Translations under genes and position numbers: made by a program
Notes under the pieces: model-generated
Seen by the model: the letters and a program-made list of their open reading frames with translations, nothing else
Told to the model about the DNA's origin: nothing
The model's database searches: none
NCBI GenBank assembly: GCA_016207465.1
Contig: JACQPP010000091.1
Span: forward strand, 1-12,109
Reading direction: 5' to 3'
Origin: Methanobacteriota archaeon
GTDB lineage: Archaea; Halobacteriota; Syntropharchaeia; JACQPP01
Length of the DNA stretch: 12,109 bases
In this document: one piece after another, positions 6,189-12,109 of the stretch
How positions within the stretch are numbered: the stretch's first letter is position 1
Layout: every line of letters starts with the position of its first letter

Positions 6189-8867
6189 ATGGCCCCCCAG
6201 AAACCCCCGGCTCCCCCCAAGGACTACGCTCCCCACCGCATCGAAACCAAGTGGGCCCGCGAGTGGAAGAACCAGGACCTCTACCGCTTCCGTCTCCGCA
6301 AGGGCGTGAAAACCTTCGTTTTGGACACCCCTCCGCCGTATCCCTCGGGGGAATTCCACATGGGGAACGCGTTGAACTGGATGTACATGGATTTCCTCGC
6401 CCGTTACAAGCGGATGCGGGGCTTTGAGGTGATGTTCCCACAGGGGTGGGACTGCCATGGGCTGCCCACGGAGGTGCAGGTGGAGAAGAAGTATCAGATT
6501 CGGAAGGGGGACATCCCGAAGGCGGAGTTCCGGAGGCGGTGTATCGCCCTCACCCGGGAGAACATCCGGAACATGAAGTCCCAGATGCAGCGGCTTGGGT
6601 TCTCGATTGACTGGAGCCTGGAGTATCGCACCATGGACCCCGCCTACTGGGGGCGCACTCAACTGTCGTTCATCAAACTCTACCGGAAGGGGCTCATCTA
6701 CCGGGGCCACCACCCGGTGGACTGGTGCCCCCGGTGCCAGACGGCCATCGCCCACGCGGAGGTGGAGTATGACGAGAGGGAGAGCGTGTTGAACACCCTC
6801 TGGTTCAAGGACGTGCGCATCGCCACCACGCGGCCCGAACTGCTCTGTGCGTGTGTGGCGGTGGCGGTCCACCCGGAGGACGCGCGCTACAGGGGTCTGG
6901 TGGGGAAGCGGCTCCCGGTGCCCCTCTACAATCGGGAGGTGGAGGTCATCGCGGACTCGAAGGTGGACCCCGGCTTTGGCACGGGGGTGGTGATGATTTG
7001 CACCTTCGGGGACCGGACCGATGTGCGGTGGGCCCAGCAGTATAAGCTGCCGGTCATCCAGTCCATTGATGAGACGGGCCATATGACCCCGGCGGCGGGC
7101 CCCTATGCGGGGAAGGCGGTGGGGGAGGCGCGGGAGGCAATCCTCGCCGACTTGGAGAAGCAGGGGCTGGTGGCGGCCCGGGAGCCCCTCCGGCAGAGCG
7201 TGGGCATCTGCTGGAGGTGCAAGACCCCCGTGGAAATCCTGCCGAAGGCCCAGTGGTTCCTGGATGTGACCTCTTGGCGGGAGCGCATCCTCCGGGAGGC
7301 GGAGAGGGTGGAGTGGGTGCCGGAGGCGATGAAGGTGCGGCTCCGCGCCTGGGCGGAGGCGATGGAGTGGGACTGGGTCATCTCGCGCCAGCGGATTTTC
7401 GCCACCCCCATCCCGGTGTGGTACTGCCGGGGGTGCGGGGAGGTCCGGGTCGCGGGGGAGGACCAGGTCCCCCTGGCGGACCCCTCGCGGGCCATCCCCC
7501 GGGAGTCCTGCGCCAAGTGCGGCAAGAGGGAGTGGAGGCCGGAGGAGGACGTGTTCGACACCTGGATGGATTCCTCCATCACCATCCTGAGCCACAGCCG
7601 CTGGCCCGACACGAAGTCGGAGTGGTTCCGGAGAACATTCCCCGCCGACGTCCAGCCCAACGGGACCGACATCATCCGCACCTGGGACTACTACCTGCTG
7701 GTGCGCCACCTCGCCCTCCTGGGCCGGGCGCCCTACAAGACGGTGCTCATCAACGGGATGGTCGTCGGCCCGGACGGGAAGAAGATGAGCAAGTCCCTCG
7801 GCAACTACGTGACCCCCCCGGAGCCCATCCGGAAGCACGGGGCCGACGCCCTGCGGCAGTGGGCGGCCCTTGGGGGCTCCATGGGCTCCGACATCCCCTA
7901 CCAGGAGAAGGACGTGGTGGCCGGGGCCCGGTTCCTCCAGAAGATGTGGAACATCCTCCGCTTCGCCCAGCCTCACATCCGGCGCGACCCCCGTGCCCCT
8001 CTCGCACCCGTGGACCGCTGGATTCTCCACGAGCTCGCCGGGCTGGTCTCCTCGGCCACCGGGGCCATGGAGGAGTATGCCTATGACCGGGCCCTGAAGG
8101 AAATCCGGGGGTTCGCCTGGGAGGTGCTGGCCGATGAATACCTGGAGCTGGTGAAGTGGCGCCTGTATGGCCCCGACGGGCCGGGGAAGCGGGCGGCGCA
8201 GCACACCCTCTGGGTGGTGCTCGATGCCCTGGCGCGCCTCCTGGCCCCCTTCACCCCGTTCTTCGCGGAGGAGATGTTCTCCGTGGTGCGTCCCGGGGGG
8301 GGCAAGGGGCCTGCTTCGCAGTCCCTCCCCCTCTCCCTGCGGGATAGGGGGAGTGTGCATCGGCAGCCCTGGCCCCGGGTCGAGCCCTCGTGGAGGAATC
8401 CGCGGGCCGCCGAGGGGGGCCGGGTGGTCCAGCAGGTCACGGCCGAGCTCCGGCGGGTGAAGGCCGAACGGGGCCTCCCTCTGAACGCCCCTCTGGGGGA
8501 GGTGGTGGTCCACGCCCCCCGGAGGCTCGATGTGGCGGAGGTCTCGGGGGCCGCCCGCTCCCCGGTGCGCTGGAGCCCCCGGCCCCCGGAGTTCCACAGC
8601 CGCGTCCAGGGGGTGGAGCCCCTGCCGGGGGCCATCGGGCCCCTCTACAGGGCGCGGAGCCCCCGGGTGGCCGAGGCCATCAAGGCGATGGACCCGGAGG
8701 AGGTGGCCCGCCTGGTGGACGCGGGACAGCCCATCCCGGTGCAGGTGGACGGGGAGACCCTCCAGGTGGAACCCCGCTGTGTGCGCCTCCAGAGGGAGAC
8801 CCTGCTGGGGGACGCTGCGGTGGAGGTGCGGAGGGTCGGAGAGGTCACCCTTGTCATCCCCAAATGA
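6189..8867 (+). CDS. valS: Valyl-tRNA synthetase (archaeal type)
   Basis: This 892-residue class I enzyme attaches valine to tRNA-Val. The ATP-binding HIGH signature appears as GEFHMGNAL with H57-N60, the usual archaeal ValRS variant. KMSKS is at 532-536 (GKKMSKSLGN). The CP1 editing domain, which removes mischarged threonine, has ATTRPE (212-217) and VDPGFGTGVVMICTFGDRTD (from 259). The TFGD form separates archaeal ValRS from the bacterial type and from IleRS and LeuRS. Zinc-type cysteine pairs are at 180/183 (CPRC), 341/344 (CWRC), 413/416 (CRGC) and 441/444 (CAKC). The anticodon-binding domain follows from about 600. It carries an insertion around residues 706-722, partly encoded by a palindrome. 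The start ATG 6189 is leaderless by its TATA spacing. It is followed after 43 bp by an unrelated membrane protein gene. Confidence 0.95.
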   Translation: MAPQKPPAPPKDYAPHRIETKWAREWKNQDLYRFRLRKGVKTFVLDTPPPYPSGEFHMGNALNWMYMDFLARYKRMRGFEVMFPQGWDCHGLPTEVQVEKKYQIRKGDIPKAEFRRRCIALTRENIRNMKSQMQRLGFSIDWSLEYRTMDPAYWGRTQLSFIKLYRKGLIYRGHHPVDWCPRCQTAIAHAEVEYDERESVLNTLWFKDVRIATTRPELLCACVAVAVHPEDARYRGLVGKRLPVPLYNREVEVIADSKVDPGFGTGVVMICTFGDRTDVRWAQQYKLPVIQSIDETGHMTPAAGPYAGKAVGEAREAILADLEKQGLVAAREPLRQSVGICWRCKTPVEILPKAQWFLDVTSWRERILREAERVEWVPEAMKVRLRAWAEAMEWDWVISRQRIFATPIPVWYCRGCGEVRVAGEDQVPLADPSRAIPRESCAKCGKREWRPEEDVFDTWMDSSITILSHSRWPDTKSEWFRRTFPADVQPNGTDIIRTWDYYLLVRHLALLGRAPYKTVLINGMVVGPDGKKMSKSLGNYVTPPEPIRKHGADALRQWAALGGSMGSDIPYQEKDVVAGARFLQKMWNILRFAQPHIRRDPRAPLAPVDRWILHELAGLVSSATGAMEEYAYDRALKEIRGFAWEVLADEYLELVKWRLYGPDGPGKRAAQHTLWVVLDALARLLAPFTPFFAEEMFSVVRPGGGKGPASQSLPLSLRDRGSVHRQPWPRVEPSWRNPRAAEGGRVVQQVTAELRRVKAERGLPLNAPLGEVVVHAPRRLDVAEVSGAARSPVRWSPRPPEFHSRVQGVEPLPGAIGPLYRARSPRVAEAIKAMDPEEVARLVDAGQPIPVQVDGETLQVEPRCVRLQRETLLGDAAVEVRRVGEVTLVIPK
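8325..8353. repeat. REP-like palindromic element inside valS
   Basis: The arms CTCCCCCTCTCCC (8325-8337) and GGGATAGGGGGAG (8341-8353) pair with one mismatch around TGC. In the valS frame it encodes LPLSLRDRGS from residue 713, at a point where ValRS proteins normally run directly from the helical domain into a short SVHRQPWP-like segment. CCCTCTCCCTGCGGGAGAGGG-type palindromes are common dispersed elements between genes in many prokaryotes, so this looks like an in-frame insertion that stayed translatable. Confidence 0.55.
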
Positions 8868-8910
8868 GATAACAGAAAGTTGATAGACTCGGTTCCAGGC
8901 TTTTCCTCTG

Positions 8911-9846
8911 ATGGCCGTATCCGACGTTGTCCCCGGGGCCGAGATTCGGCGCCGGATGGCCCGGGTGGCGGCCCGCCCCCGCTTCTTCTACCATCTCTCC
9001 CTGGTGACCTCCGTCGGGGTGGGGGCCTCGGCGCTCCTCATCACCCCGGAGAACGCCCTCTTCCTGCTGAACGCCATCTTCCAGGCCCTGGCGGCGGTGC
9101 TGGCCCTGCTCTTCGCGGGGTTCATCTTCCTGAAGCAGAGGCTGCTGGACTTCGAGGACAAGCTGGAGGAGTTCTTCGAGGAGGACCGGGCCAGCGCGGT
9201 GGCCTACCTCAACCTCCTCCAGACCGAGGGGCTCCTGGCGGGGGAGGAGCCGGGGCGGATGGTGGCCCTGGTGGAGCAGGCCTCCAGCCGGAAGGAGAAG
9301 GTGGAGGCCATCTCCACCCTGGTGGAGCAGTTGCCCAGCCGCAGAATCTTCGGGGCCCTGAGGGACTACGTGGCCCAGAGGCTCCAGGGGACCCAGTGCG
9401 ACCTCTCCTACGCCCCCCATGAGGCCATGGTGGCCTGGAACGTGGACAACGAGCGGTTCCGCATCCGCGCCGGGCTCCAAGGCTCCCGGCTGGTCCGCGA
9501 GAGCCCCACCTACAGCCTGGAGAGCCCCCCGGTCTCCCGCCGCCTGAAGCCCCAGATGGAGAAGGCCCTCCAGCTGGCCGACCTCTCCTTCCGCTTCGAC
9601 CGCAGCCTCCACCGCCTCCCCCTCCGCGAATACCTCCTCCTGCGCTCCGCCACCACCCAGCAGTTCTCCATCGGCCTCTTCCTCATCCTCTGCTTCACCC
9701 TCGCCATGGTCACCAGCCTCGTGGAACTCTCCCTCCTCCACCTCGGGGGACCGGCGCTCCAGGGGGCCATCGGCCTCACCGTCGGCCTCACCAGCCTCGG
9801 CATCTGCCTCCTCTCCTACCTCCTGCTCCTCATCCTCAAATCGTGA
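8911..9846 (+). CDS. Four-helix membrane protein of unknown function
   Basis: This 311-residue protein matches no family I know. Two hydrophobic segments near the N-terminus (about 26-44 and 49-74) form a hairpin. A long soluble region follows (about 75-250), opening with the acidic amphipathic stretch RLLDFEDKLEEFFEEDRA (about 77-94), possibly coiled coil. Two more membrane segments (about 251-272 and 284-308) close the protein, which ends LLLILKS. The basic N-terminus (EIRRRMARVAARPR) suggests that both ends and the large loop face the cytoplasm. No catalytic motif is seen. ATG 8911 has no ribosome-binding site, and a weak AT element GTTGATAG (8879-8886) at the right distance suggests a leaderless mRNA. 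Codons become strongly C-ending after about 9590. A 14-bp hairpin begins at the stop codon. Confidence 0.8.
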   Translation: MAVSDVVPGAEIRRRMARVAARPRFFYHLSLVTSVGVGASALLITPENALFLLNAIFQALAAVLALLFAGFIFLKQRLLDFEDKLEEFFEEDRASAVAYLNLLQTEGLLAGEEPGRMVALVEQASSRKEKVEAISTLVEQLPSRRIFGALRDYVAQRLQGTQCDLSYAPHEAMVAWNVDNERFRIRAGLQGSRLVRESPTYSLESPPVSRRLKPQMEKALQLADLSFRFDRSLHRLPLREYLLLRSATTQQFSIGLFLILCFTLAMVTSLVELSLLHLGGPALQGAIGLTVGLTSLGICLLSYLLLLILKS

Positions 9847-9873
9847 AATTTTTGCCTTCGGCAAAAATTTCAC
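9843..9873 (+). terminator. Perfect 14-bp hairpin overlapping the membrane-protein stop codon
   Basis: GTGAAATTTTTGCC, loop TTC, GGCAAAAATTTCAC. The left arm includes the TGA stop (9844-9846). The AT-rich lower stem is striking in this genome. Archaeal transcription usually ends at T-rich stretches, and TTTTT is inside the stem, so this could terminate the membrane-protein transcript. It could equally be a mobile palindromic repeat. Confidence 0.55.
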
Positions 9874-9881
9874 AAAAGGAA

Positions 9882-9895
9882 GGCTCAACCGAGCC
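9882..9895. other. Small hairpin between two large ones
   Basis: GGCTC-AACC-GAGCC forms a 5-bp stem with a 4-nt loop. It is the middle of three successive hairpins in the 100-bp spacer before pth2. Confidence 0.4.
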
Positions 9896-9910
9896 CCAAC
9901 CCAGTGCAAC

Positions 9911-9918
9911 TCTTTATG
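9911..9918 (+). promoter_or_regulatory. Possible TATA element of pth2
   Basis: TCTTTATG is centred about 32 bp before ATG 9947, so transcription could start near 9942 with almost no leader. If so, the adjoining palindrome would act as DNA rather than as mRNA structure. Weak match. Confidence 0.3.
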
Positions 9919-9948
9919 TTTCTTCCCGCCGAAGGCGGGAAGAAACAT
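9916..9948 (+). repeat. Perfect 15-bp hairpin running into the pth2 start codon
   Basis: ATGTTTCTTCCCGCC, loop GAA, GGCGGGAAGAAACAT. The last two bases of the right arm are the A and T of the pth2 ATG at 9947. The tip GCCGAAGGC is the exact reverse complement of the tip GCCTTCGGC of the hairpin at 9843-9873. A TATA-like CTTTATG (9912-9918) overlaps the left arm. Confidence 0.55.
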
Positions 9949-10294
9949 GATGGAATACAAGCAGGCCATCGTCATCCGCTCCGACTTGGACATCTCCCGG
10001 GGCAAGACCGTGGCCCAGGGGGCCCACGCGGCCCTCCTCGCCTGCGAGGCCGCCGGGGAGAATGTGCGCCGCGCCTGGCAGGGCCAGGGGGGCAAGAAGG
10101 TGGTCCTCAAGGTGGCCGGGCTCAAGGAACTCCAGGGACTGGAGGCCCGGGCCCGCGAGATGGGGCTCCCCTGTGCGCTGGTGCAGGACGCGGGGCTCAC
10201 CGAGGTGGAGCCCGGCACGGTGACGGCCCTTGGCATCGGCCCCGCCCCGGCGGGGGAGATTGACCGGCTGACGGGGAACCTGAAACTGCTCTAA
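9947..10294 (+). CDS. pth2: Peptidyl-tRNA hydrolase, Pth2 (archaeal/eukaryotic type)
   Basis: This 115-residue protein has the length usual for the family. Pth2 releases peptides from prematurely dissociated peptidyl-tRNA so the tRNA can be reused. Conserved blocks are all present: IRSDLDISRGKTVAQGAHAA (10-29) with the G-K-x-x-A-Q-x-x-H-A signature, GGKKVVLKV (48-56), LVQDAGLTEVEPGTVTALGIGP (78-99) and the C-terminal LTGNLKLL. The start is ATG 9947 or the adjacent ATG 9950. No Shine-Dalgarno motif sits at proper spacing unless GGCGGGAAG within the hairpin serves. truD follows after 29 bp, a pairing that makes sense as a tRNA-quality operon. Confidence 0.95.
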   Translation: MMEYKQAIVIRSDLDISRGKTVAQGAHAALLACEAAGENVRRAWQGQGGKKVVLKVAGLKELQGLEARAREMGLPCALVQDAGLTEVEPGTVTALGIGPAPAGEIDRLTGNLKLL

Positions 10295-10295
10295 T

Positions 10296-10310
10296 CTGCG
10301 AAATCTGCGG
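10296..10310. repeat. Short intergenic repeat CTGCGAAATCTGCGG
   Basis: CTGCG-AAAT-CTGCGG starts two bases after the pth2 stop codon and differs in one base from the copy at 2778-2792. It fills most of the 29-bp gap to truD. Confidence 0.5.
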
Positions 10311-10323
10311 ATAACTCACCATC

Positions 10324-11634
10324 ATGGAACCACCCCCGGAGGAGGAGCGGCGCATCGGCCTCGAGCGCTACCTCACCTCCACCCCGGGCCTCGGCGGCGT
10401 CCTCAAGGTGGAGCCCGCGGATTTCGTGGTCGAGGAGATTCCCCTCGGGGAAATCGAGGGCAGGGGGGACTGCCTGGTGGTGGAGGTGGTGAAGGAGAAC
10501 CGGGAGACCCACCGCACCGTGCAGGAGATTGCCCGGGGGCTCCATGTCAGCCGGGCCCGGGTCTCCTACGCGGGGCTGAAGGACCGCCGCGCCCATACCC
10601 TCCAGAGGATGTCCATCCGCGGCGTCACCCCCGAGATGGTCCGGGGGCTCCATATCCCCGGGGTCGAGGTGCGGCCCCTGGGGTTCTCTCCGCGTCCCAT
10701 CACCCTCGGCGACCTGGGGGGCAACCGGTTCCGGGTGGCCATCCGGCGCATCCCCTTCCCCGCCGGGGAGGCCGGGGCGCGGGCCCGGGCCACCCGGGAG
10801 GCCATCCAGGGGGCCGGGGGTGTCCCCAACTACTTCGGCCCCCAGAGGTTCGGCACCCTCCGCCCCGTCACCCACCTGGTGGGAGAACACTTGGTCCGGG
10901 AGGACCTGGAGGGGGCCCTCATGGCATATCTCGCTCTCGCCTGGCCGGAGGAGGCCGCGGACGCCCGGGAGGCTCGCCTCCGCCTCTCCGGGACCAGGGA
11001 CTATGCGGGGGCCCTCCGGGAGTTTCCCCCGCGCCTGCGGTTCGAGCGCTCCATCCTCCAGCGGCTGGTGGAGCGCCCCGGCGACTGGGCCTATGCCTGG
11101 GAGGCCCTGCCCCCCGGCCTCCGCCGGCTCTTCGTCCACGCCCATCAGGCCTACCTCTTCAACCGGGTCCTCAGCATCCGCATGGCCCGCGGCCTCCCCC
11201 TCGGGGAGCCTCGGGTGGGGGACATCCTCCTCCTCTCGCGGGGGCGGCTGGAGAAGGTGACCCCCCGCAACCTCGCCTCCGCCGAGGCCGCCGCCCGCGA
11301 GGGGCGCGCCCGCCCCACCGGCCCCCTCTACGGCCCCGAGTGCCCCCTGGCCGAGGGAGAGCCGGGGGAGGCGGAGCAGAGGGTCCTCCAGGAGTCCGGG
11401 ATTGACCCCGGGGCCTACGCCCGCGTGCCCGGGGCCCCCTCGCGGGGGACCCGCCGCCCCCTCCTGCTGCGCGTGGAGCCCCTGCCGGGTCCCCCGGAGC
11501 CCGACCTGGTGGGCCACTCGCGGGTGGTCCTCGAGTTCACCCTCGACCCGGGGGCCTATGCCACCGTCGTGCTCCGCGAGTTCATCAAGGGACCCATGGA
11601 GCGGCCCGCGGAGGGCAATCCGCCGGGAAAATGA
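10324..11634 (+). CDS. truD: tRNA pseudouridine(13) synthase TruD
   Basis: This 436-residue enzyme isomerises uridine 13 in the D-arm of tRNA. The N-terminal LKVEPADFVVEEIPL (27-41) is the typical TruD opening. The catalytic aspartate is D87 in SYAGLKDRRAHTLQ (81-94). VPNYFGPQRFG (167-177) is the family's signature motif, and the insert (TRUD) domain follows. The C-terminal block FTLDPGAYATVVLREFIK matches the conserved family end, followed by a short Pro-rich tail. The length is within the archaeal range. ATG 10324 has no clear ribosome-binding site. The short gap suggests co-transcription with pth2. Together with TrmY at the left edge it gives two tRNA pseudouridine-related enzymes in the window. 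Confidence 0.95.
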   Translation: MEPPPEEERRIGLERYLTSTPGLGGVLKVEPADFVVEEIPLGEIEGRGDCLVVEVVKENRETHRTVQEIARGLHVSRARVSYAGLKDRRAHTLQRMSIRGVTPEMVRGLHIPGVEVRPLGFSPRPITLGDLGGNRFRVAIRRIPFPAGEAGARARATREAIQGAGGVPNYFGPQRFGTLRPVTHLVGEHLVREDLEGALMAYLALAWPEEAADAREARLRLSGTRDYAGALREFPPRLRFERSILQRLVERPGDWAYAWEALPPGLRRLFVHAHQAYLFNRVLSIRMARGLPLGEPRVGDILLLSRGRLEKVTPRNLASAEAAAREGRARPTGPLYGPECPLAEGEPGEAEQRVLQESGIDPGAYARVPGAPSRGTRRPLLLRVEPLPGPPEPDLVGHSRVVLEFTLDPGAYATVVLREFIKGPMERPAEGNPPGK

Positions 11635-11649
11635 GAGGGGAACCCCTCT
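11634..11649. terminator. Hairpin between truD and the convergent small gene
   Basis: AGAGGGG-AA-CCCCTCT gives a stem of at least five to six base pairs beginning at the last base of the truD stop codon. It lies in the 42-bp gap between convergent genes and could end transcription from both sides. No T-run follows. Confidence 0.4.
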
Positions 11650-11676
11650 GCTCCACCCCGGGTTCCGACAGGGAGA

Positions 11677-11811
11677 CTATGGGATGGTCTGGACGAGCGA
11701 GGGCTCCCAGCGGCACTTGTCACAGAGGGCCATGACCATGTCGTCCTCGGAGCCGAGAACCAGGAAGGTCAAGAGGGTCTCCTGTGCGCCGCAGACATCA
11801 CATATGCCCAT
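11677..11811 (-). CDS. Small zinc-ribbon protein (44 residues)
   Basis: The sequence begins MGICDVCGAQETLL, continues with FLVLGSEDDMVMALCDKCRW, and ends SLVQTIP. Two CxxC knuckles (C4/C7 and C30/C33) are separated by 22 residues, as in a single-zinc ribbon. The proportions suggest a complete micro-protein rather than a fragment. ATG 11811 is supported by a TATA box (TTTAAATA, 11839-11846) about 31 bp upstream, implying a leader of only a few nucleotides. The gene converges on truD. Archaea encode many such proteins with nucleic-acid or protein-binding roles. The specific function is unknown. Confidence rests on the Cys pattern plus the well-placed promoter. Confidence 0.7.
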   Translation of the reverse strand: MGICDVCGAQETLLTFLVLGSEDDMVMALCDKCRWEPSLVQTIP

Positions 11812-11838
11812 AAGGCCACTACACCGCCTATATGGTGG

Positions 11839-11846
11839 TATTTAAA
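11839..11846 (-). promoter_or_regulatory. TATA box of the zinc-ribbon gene
   Basis: On the minus strand AAGTTTAAATACC contains TTTAAATA, a near-consensus archaeal TATA box, placed for an almost leaderless transcript from about 11816. The upstream dyad TTTCTT-G-AAGAAA (11857-11869) lies about 10 bp beyond it, where an activator or repressor could bind. Confidence 0.65.
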
Positions 11847-11856
11847 CTTTGTGGTA

Positions 11857-11869
11857 TTTCTTGAAGAAA
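11857..11869. promoter_or_regulatory. Operator-like dyad TTTCTTGAAGAAA
   Basis: A perfect 6+1+6 dyad sits immediately upstream of the BRE/TATA region of the zinc-ribbon gene. Its spacing suits a transcription-factor site. The factor is unknown. Confidence 0.4.
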
Positions 11870-11963
11870 CACCCAATCTGGGAGCCAATTACTTGAGGCG
11901 CGTCGCCATGAGCGGCCCTCGGACTCTGCTGAATCTCCAGTAGAAACGTCCTCCGATGCTGTT

Positions 11964-12109
11964 TTATGGGGGTGGTGTGGGTCCGCGGGGGCCGGTGGGG
12001 GGCCCGCGGCGGCGCCGGACCATGAGGAGGGCCACGATGGCGGCGATGGCGAGGCCGGCGATGCCCATCAGGGCCATCGGCGGGGGTCCCCCGGGGGCGG
12101 GGGGCGGCA
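11964..12109 (-). CDS. C-terminal membrane anchor of a surface protein, partial
   Basis: Read leftwards from the window edge, the last 47 codons encode a Pro/Gly/Ala-rich stretch (PPPAPGGPPP). A hydrophobic helix MALMGIAGLAIAAIVALLMV follows, then RRRR and a short Pro/Gly tail before TAA at 11964-11966. A low-complexity stalk, one transmembrane segment and an arginine cluster is the usual C-terminal anchor of archaeal exported proteins. It repeats the layout seen at the end of the 4782-6137 gene. The extracellular part lies outside the window, so the function cannot be judged. Codon use is very GC-rich, like the rest of the chromosome. Confidence 0.65.
   Translation of the reverse strand, partial: PPPAPGGPPPMALMGIAGLAIAAIVALLMVRRRRGPPTGPRGPTPPP

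Noticed and set aside
7236..7250. A GCCGAAGGC copy within valS, like the tip of the pth2 hairpin
   Set aside because: It lacks complementary flanking arms and encodes the conserved LPKAQWF segment, so it is probably coincidence.
1..12109. CRISPR arrays, transposons, integrases, toxin-antitoxin or defence modules
   Set aside because: No regularly spaced repeats, target-site duplications or recognisable mobile or defence proteins were found. All larger frames are housekeeping or surface proteins.

Overview
The window is a gene-dense piece of an archaeal chromosome with very high GC content (about 70% by eye). The domain assignment rests on several archaeal-type proteins: DnaG primase, a valyl-tRNA synthetase with the archaeal TFGD editing block, Pth2, TruD, TrmY, and a RimI/Ard1-like acetyltransferase. 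It also rests on TATA boxes about 27 bp ahead of start codons, which imply leaderless or very short-leader mRNAs. The proteins lack the extreme acidity of haloarchaea. A high-GC euryarchaeal lineage, perhaps Thermoplasmatota-like, is my best guess, but this is inference.

Layout from left to right. (1) The 5' part of trmY runs leftwards out of the window (<1-426). (2) A 490-bp gap holds strong GC hairpins and a TATA promoter, followed by a small winged-helix-like protein (919-1164). (3) A second gap with a structured leader precedes dnaG (1486-2772). (4) rimI (2794-3276, minus) converges on dnaG and diverges from nnr (3319-4785, plus). (5) A secreted or cell-surface protein (4782-6137) overlaps the nnr stop codon. 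It has clearly lower GC, a signal peptide, a cysteine-rich module, a Pro/Thr stalk and a C-terminal membrane anchor. (6) valS (6189-8867) is apparently leaderless and carries a palindromic element inside its reading frame. (7) A four-helix membrane protein (8911-9846) is followed by a 100-bp spacer with three consecutive hairpins, then pth2 (9947-10294) and truD (10324-11634). (8) A 44-residue zinc-ribbon protein lies on the minus strand (11677-11811). (9) The C-terminal anchor of another surface protein lies on the minus strand and runs off the right edge (11964->12109).

Functionally this is mostly an information-processing neighbourhood. TrmY and TruD modify tRNA (m1-pseudouridine 54 and pseudouridine 13), ValRS charges tRNA-Val, Pth2 recycles peptidyl-tRNA, DnaG belongs to the replication or RNA-exosome machinery, RimI acetylates protein N-termini, and Nnr repairs damaged NAD(P)H.

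I see no CRISPR array, tRNA, rRNA, transposase or phage module. The most unusual signals are the palindromic element translated inside valS, the two perfect hairpins with mutually complementary tips before pth2, the compositionally foreign surface-protein gene, and the highly structured gap before the winged-helix gene. I do not find convincing evidence of a complete undescribed multi-gene system here.
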